A stretch of DNA of 64,000 bases. Origin: Chitinophagaceae bacterium (GTDB taxonomy: Bacteria > Bacteroidota > Bacteroidia > Chitinophagales > Chitinophagaceae). The stretch covers positions 1,240,001 through 1,304,000 of the forward strand of contig JADJVB010000010.1 of assembly GCA_016710745.1 (NCBI GenBank), read 5' to 3'. Below, piece after piece: positions 61,172 through 64,000 of the stretch. A program made the position numbers and the translations under genes. The notes under the pieces are model-generated. The model was not told the origin of the DNA and ran no database searches. It saw nothing but the letters and a program-made list of their open reading frames with translations. The stretch's first letter is position 1. Each line of letters opens with the position of its first letter.

Positions 61172-62176
61172 ATGGAAAAGAAAAGAGAAATAGTCATGAG
61201 TGGCATTCGCCCAACCGGATTTTTGCATTTGGGCAATTATTTTGGAGCCATTAGCAATTATGTAAAAATGCAGGAGGATTTCGACTGCTTTTTTATGGTG
61301 GCCGATCTGCATTCGCTTACTACCCATCCGGATACCGCAGCGTTGAAAGCCAATGTACACCGGGTTTTAGCCGAAAATATCGCCTGCGGCCTGGATCCGG
61401 ATAAAGTGGCTTTTTATTGCCAGAGTCATGTACATGAAACAGCCGAACTCTATTTGTATTTGAATATGATGGCGTATAAAGGGGAGTTGGAAAAAACCAC
61501 CACTTTTAAGGAGAAGGTACGCCTTAACCCCGAAAATGTAAATGCCGGTTTGTTGACATACCCGGTTCTGATGGCCACGGATATCATTTTGCATCGTGCC
61601 AAATACGTACCTGTTGGCAAAGATCAGGAGCAGCACCTGGAGATGGCCCGCACCTTTGCAAATCGCTTTAATCATCGTTATGGCGATGTTTTTCCCGAGC
61701 CGCTGGCATTTAATTATAACCAAAGCCTGTTAAAAGTACCCAGCCTGGATGGAGAAGGAAAAATGAGCAAAAGCGAAAATCAAATGGCAACGCTGTACCT
61801 GGCTGATAGTGACGACATGATCAGGAAAAAAGTGATGAAAGCAAAAACGGATAGTGGACCAACGGAGAAAAATGCGCCCAAGCCCGATTATATCGAAAAT
61901 ATTTTCCTCCTCATGAAACTGGTTTGCCCGGCTGAAACAGTTGGTAAATTTGAGGATGATTATAACAATTGTGTGATCCGCTATGGCGATTTAAAAAAAC
62001 AACTGGCTGAGGATATGGTAAATTTTATAGCACCGATACGTAGTCAGGTTGATGCCATTTTGCAGGATGAAGAAGGGCTTAAGCAGATCATGCTGAAAGG
62101 GGCCGAAAAAGCCAATACAAGTGCCGGAGAAACCATGAAACTGGTACGGGAGGCAATGGGTTTAAATTATTTTTGA
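61172..62176 (+). CDS. trpS: Tryptophanyl-tRNA synthetase
   Basis: 334 residues from the ATG at 61172 (MEKKREIVMSGIRPTGFLHL); the frame extends upstream to 61070 without family support. Class I synthetase motifs: the HIGH equivalent HLGN and KMSKS in GEGKMSKSENQ. Other signatures: ATDIILHRAKYVPVGKDQEQ, HLEMARTFANRFN, FFMVADLHSLTTHPD. Normal length. Confidence 0.97.
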   Translation: MEKKREIVMSGIRPTGFLHLGNYFGAISNYVKMQEDFDCFFMVADLHSLTTHPDTAALKANVHRVLAENIACGLDPDKVAFYCQSHVHETAELYLYLNMMAYKGELEKTTTFKEKVRLNPENVNAGLLTYPVLMATDIILHRAKYVPVGKDQEQHLEMARTFANRFNHRYGDVFPEPLAFNYNQSLLKVPSLDGEGKMSKSENQMATLYLADSDDMIRKKVMKAKTDSGPTEKNAPKPDYIENIFLLMKLVCPAETVGKFEDDYNNCVIRYGDLKKQLAEDMVNFIAPIRSQVDAILQDEEGLKQIMLKGAEKANTSAGETMKLVREAMGLNYF

Positions 62177-62180
62177 TTTC

Positions 62181-62198
62181 TCCCGATATTTATCGGGA
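62181..62198. repeat. TCCCGATA/TATCGGGA hairpin after trpS
   Basis: A perfect eight-pair stem with a TT loop, four bases after the trpS stop. It is followed by ATTTGATTAC, not a T run. It belongs to the dispersed hairpin family. Confidence 0.65.
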
Positions 62199-62265
62199 TT
62201 TGATTACTTTAGTTGCTAGGCCGTAGCAATTCTGAAATCGGCAATCGTAAATCTACAATCGAATT

Positions 62266-62901
62266 ATGGCAAAGACAAAAAAACCAAAACACATCGCTGT
62301 TGCAGGCAATATTGGTGCAGGAAAAACTACTTTAACCGAAATGCTGAGTAAACATTACAAATGGATACCCCAGTTTGAAGATGTTGACCATAACCCGTAC
62401 CTGAATGATTTTTACGAAGACATGCCCCGGTGGAGTTTTAACCTGCAGATCTACTTTTTAAACAGCCGCTTAAACCAATTGCTCGAAATACATCATGGTA
62501 CCGAAACGGTTATCCAGGACCGTACGATCTATGAGGATGCCAATATTTTTGCGCCCAACCTGCACGATATGGGCCTGATGACAAAACGTGATTTTGACAA
62601 CTATTATAAGTTTTTCGAAACTTTAAAAAGCATGGTTCAGCCGCCCGACCTCATCATTTACCTGAAAGCATCGGTACCCACATTGGTGGCACAGATACAA
62701 AAGCGGGGCAGGGAATATGAAGAAAATATCCGCCTGGATTATTTAAAGAAGTTGAATGAATTTTATAATAGCTGGATTGATCATTACAAGGAAGGGCCGT
62801 TATTGATCATTGATGCCGACAACAACAAATTTGCCGAAAAAGAGGAAGATCTGGGTAAGATCATCAGCAGTATTGATTCAAAATTATTTGGATTGTTTTA
62901 G
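62266..62901 (+). CDS. Deoxynucleoside kinase
   Basis: 211 residues. It phosphorylates deoxynucleosides for salvage. P-loop AVAGNIGAGKTTL near residue 13, VIQDRTIYEDANIFAPNLHD (the DR motif for substrate), PDLIIYLKASVPTLVAQIQK then RGREYEENI. It is of the dCK/dGK family; specificity cannot be read. It lies 89 bases after trpS. Confidence 0.93.
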   Translation: MAKTKKPKHIAVAGNIGAGKTTLTEMLSKHYKWIPQFEDVDHNPYLNDFYEDMPRWSFNLQIYFLNSRLNQLLEIHHGTETVIQDRTIYEDANIFAPNLHDMGLMTKRDFDNYYKFFETLKSMVQPPDLIIYLKASVPTLVAQIQKRGREYEENIRLDYLKKLNEFYNSWIDHYKEGPLLIIDADNNKFAEKEEDLGKIISSIDSKLFGLF

Positions 62902-62926
62902 GCATCCAGTATCCAGCATCAGGAAT

Positions 62927-63577
62927 CTAATCGATCAGCGAATTCTTCATAGCATAAAACACCAGTCCAACTGAGTTTTTAACACCGAAACGTTCCATCA
63001 GCCTGTCTTTTATTGCTTCTACGGTACGGGCGCTGATATCCATTTTACCGGCTATTTCAGCAGCCGTAAATTCCATACAAACCAGGGTAAGTACTTCTTT
63101 CTCCCGGTCGCTGAGCACCACTTCGGAAGTTAATGAAGGGTTGAATTTTTGCTTGGAGTAATTTTTCTTGATCAGCACTTTGTTTACGAAAGGATTCAGG
63201 TAAAAACCGGTTCGCATCACGTCCATGATCGCTTTTTTGATCTCGGTTGGGTCGGTACTTTTTAACAGGTACCCGGCGGCTCCGCAATCCATTAAATGGC
63301 CAACAAAACGCTCATCTTCATACATGGTAAGAATGATAACGCGGATATTGGGAAAGTTTTTGGTGATGATCTTGGTGGTATCAATGCCATCTTTCACCGG
63401 CATCTTCAGATCACATAAAACCACATCGGGTTCAAATTCAGGGATCTTTTGCAACAGATCCTCGCCGTTTTCGGCTTCCATCACAAATTTGATATTGGTA
63501 TAGCTCCTCATCGAAAGGATCACACCTTTCCTGAAAATTTGGTGATCATCGGCAATGGCAACTTTAATTTCGTTCAT
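62927..63577 (-). CDS. Response regulator, NarL/LuxR family
   Basis: 216 residues. Receiver domain at 1-120 with the acidic pair DD at 10-11, phospho-acceptor Asp56 in LCDLKMPVKDG and Lys in YLLKSTDP; LuxR-type DNA-binding domain at about 150-213 (LSDREKEVLTLVCMEFTAAE, GKMDISARTVEAIKDRLMER). Start at 63577; an ATG two codons upstream is possible. It pairs with the histidine kinase just upstream on the same strand. Confidence 0.94.
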   Translation of the reverse strand: MNEIKVAIADDHQIFRKGVILSMRSYTNIKFVMEAENGEDLLQKIPEFEPDVVLCDLKMPVKDGIDTTKIITKNFPNIRVIILTMYEDERFVGHLMDCGAAGYLLKSTDPTEIKKAIMDVMRTGFYLNPFVNKVLIKKNYSKQKFNPSLTSEVVLSDREKEVLTLVCMEFTAAEIAGKMDISARTVEAIKDRLMERFGVKNSVGLVFYAMKNSLID

Positions 63578-63690
63578 GAGCATGAGGGTTGCGTAAAATT
63601 ACGGAAAACAACAATCATTGTGAAAAGAATGTCAATTTTCAACGGTCGACCGATAAACACGCAAAAACTGGTCCGAAAATTCTGGGGCCG

Positions 63691-64000
63691 CTAGATGGCT
63701 GTTTCTCTTGGAATTTCAATCGTTACCTTATAATAAGTTTTACTGGCGTCAATTTCAAAGAAGATCCTGCCGGTAAGTACGCGGATGCGGCTGGCTATAT
63801 TTTTTAGTCCCAATCCCTGGGTGCTATGATTTAGTTTTTCGAAATCGGCCTGTACGATGCCGGTGCCATCATGGTGTATACGGAAATACATCTTATCGGC
63901 ACTGATATTTTGAGTTAAATGAATAAAACCCGGGTTGCTGTGTTTGAGGATATTATTGACGAGCTCCTGTATGATCCGAAAAACGAGTAATTCACGATCA
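63691..64000 (-). CDS. Sensor histidine kinase, partial (C-terminal ATPase domain)
   Basis: About 102 residues are seen; the frame runs off the right edge. The GHKL ATPase is recognised by the N-box RIIQELVNNILKHS, the G1 box HDGTGI, and the G2-like region GLGLKNIASRIRVLTGRIFF. The type is that of NarX/DesK-like kinases, which pair with NarL-type regulators, and the regulator gene follows 113 bases downstream. Confidence 0.88.
   Translation of the reverse strand, partial: DRELLVFRIIQELVNNILKHSNPGFIHLTQNISADKMYFRIHHDGTGIVQADFEKLNHSTQGLGLKNIASRIRVLTGRIFFEIDASKTYYKVTIEIPRETAI

Overview
The window looks like a chromosomal stretch of a Bacteroidota bacterium, most probably a member of the Chitinophagaceae or a close relative (an inference from gene content, not a database match). 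The signs are Bacteroidota-type promoters (TTTG, about 19 bases, TAnnTTTG), weak ribosome binding sites, type IX secretion (T9SS) C-terminal sorting domains, a PorP/SprF protein next to a giant PKD-repeat adhesin, a ribosomal protein S1 with long acidic ends, a DUF5916 protein and head-GIN and DUF2795 proteins.

Layout. 1-6.3 kb: partial glycosyltransferase, frameshifted tgt, an OmpA protein with a degenerate retropepsin domain, rpsA, and a frameshifted alpha/beta hydrolase. 6.3-12.8 kb: a 1946-residue T9SS cargo protein with four P-domain-like modules, and a small secreted Ala/Thr-rich protein. 13-23.2 kb: housekeeping and envelope genes (HAD phosphatase, acyltransferase, thioesterase, proline dehydrogenase, DUF5916, binding protein, guaA, head-GIN lipoprotein). 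23.3-36.3 kb: the S10-spc ribosomal protein cluster from rpsJ to secY and map; the usual upstream partner (fusA) and downstream partners (infA, rpmJ, rpsM, rpsK, rpsD, rpoA, rplQ) are absent here. 36.5-41.3 kb: flavoprotein, LptF/LptG permease, mitochondrial-type citrate synthase, TPR protein. 41.3-42.1 kb: a tRNA-Ala(GGC) locus with its promoter, two altered tRNA copies, a GIY-YIG nuclease gene and a further tRNA-like copy whose arms are replaced by palindromic hairpins. 42.1-49.6 kb: SprF-like and SprB-like genes facing an OmpA/TSP3 protein. 49.9-51.2 kb: a six-unit 89-bp tandem repeat beside a DUF1059 protein and an acyl-CoA-binding protein. 51.2-64 kb: M32 carboxypeptidase, Nif3-like and zinc-ribbon pair, recN, fabI, two lone ABC ATPases, corrinoid adenosyltransferase, gatC, trpS, deoxynucleoside kinase, and a response regulator with a partial histidine kinase.

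The most interesting signals are non-coding: (1) the composite tRNA/hairpin/GIY-YIG locus at 41.34-42.08 kb; (2) a dispersed family of short TCCCGAT/ATCGGGA hairpins, one of them in frame inside rpsA; (3) intercistronic spacers of the ribosomal cluster and elsewhere, each built from a different roughly 7-base word repeated imperfectly and often answered by its reverse complement; and (4) the 89-bp hairpin-rich tandem array. Three genes (tgt, the hydrolase and the essential rplV) carry single frameshifts in or at homopolymer runs, which suggests consensus sequence errors rather than gene decay.
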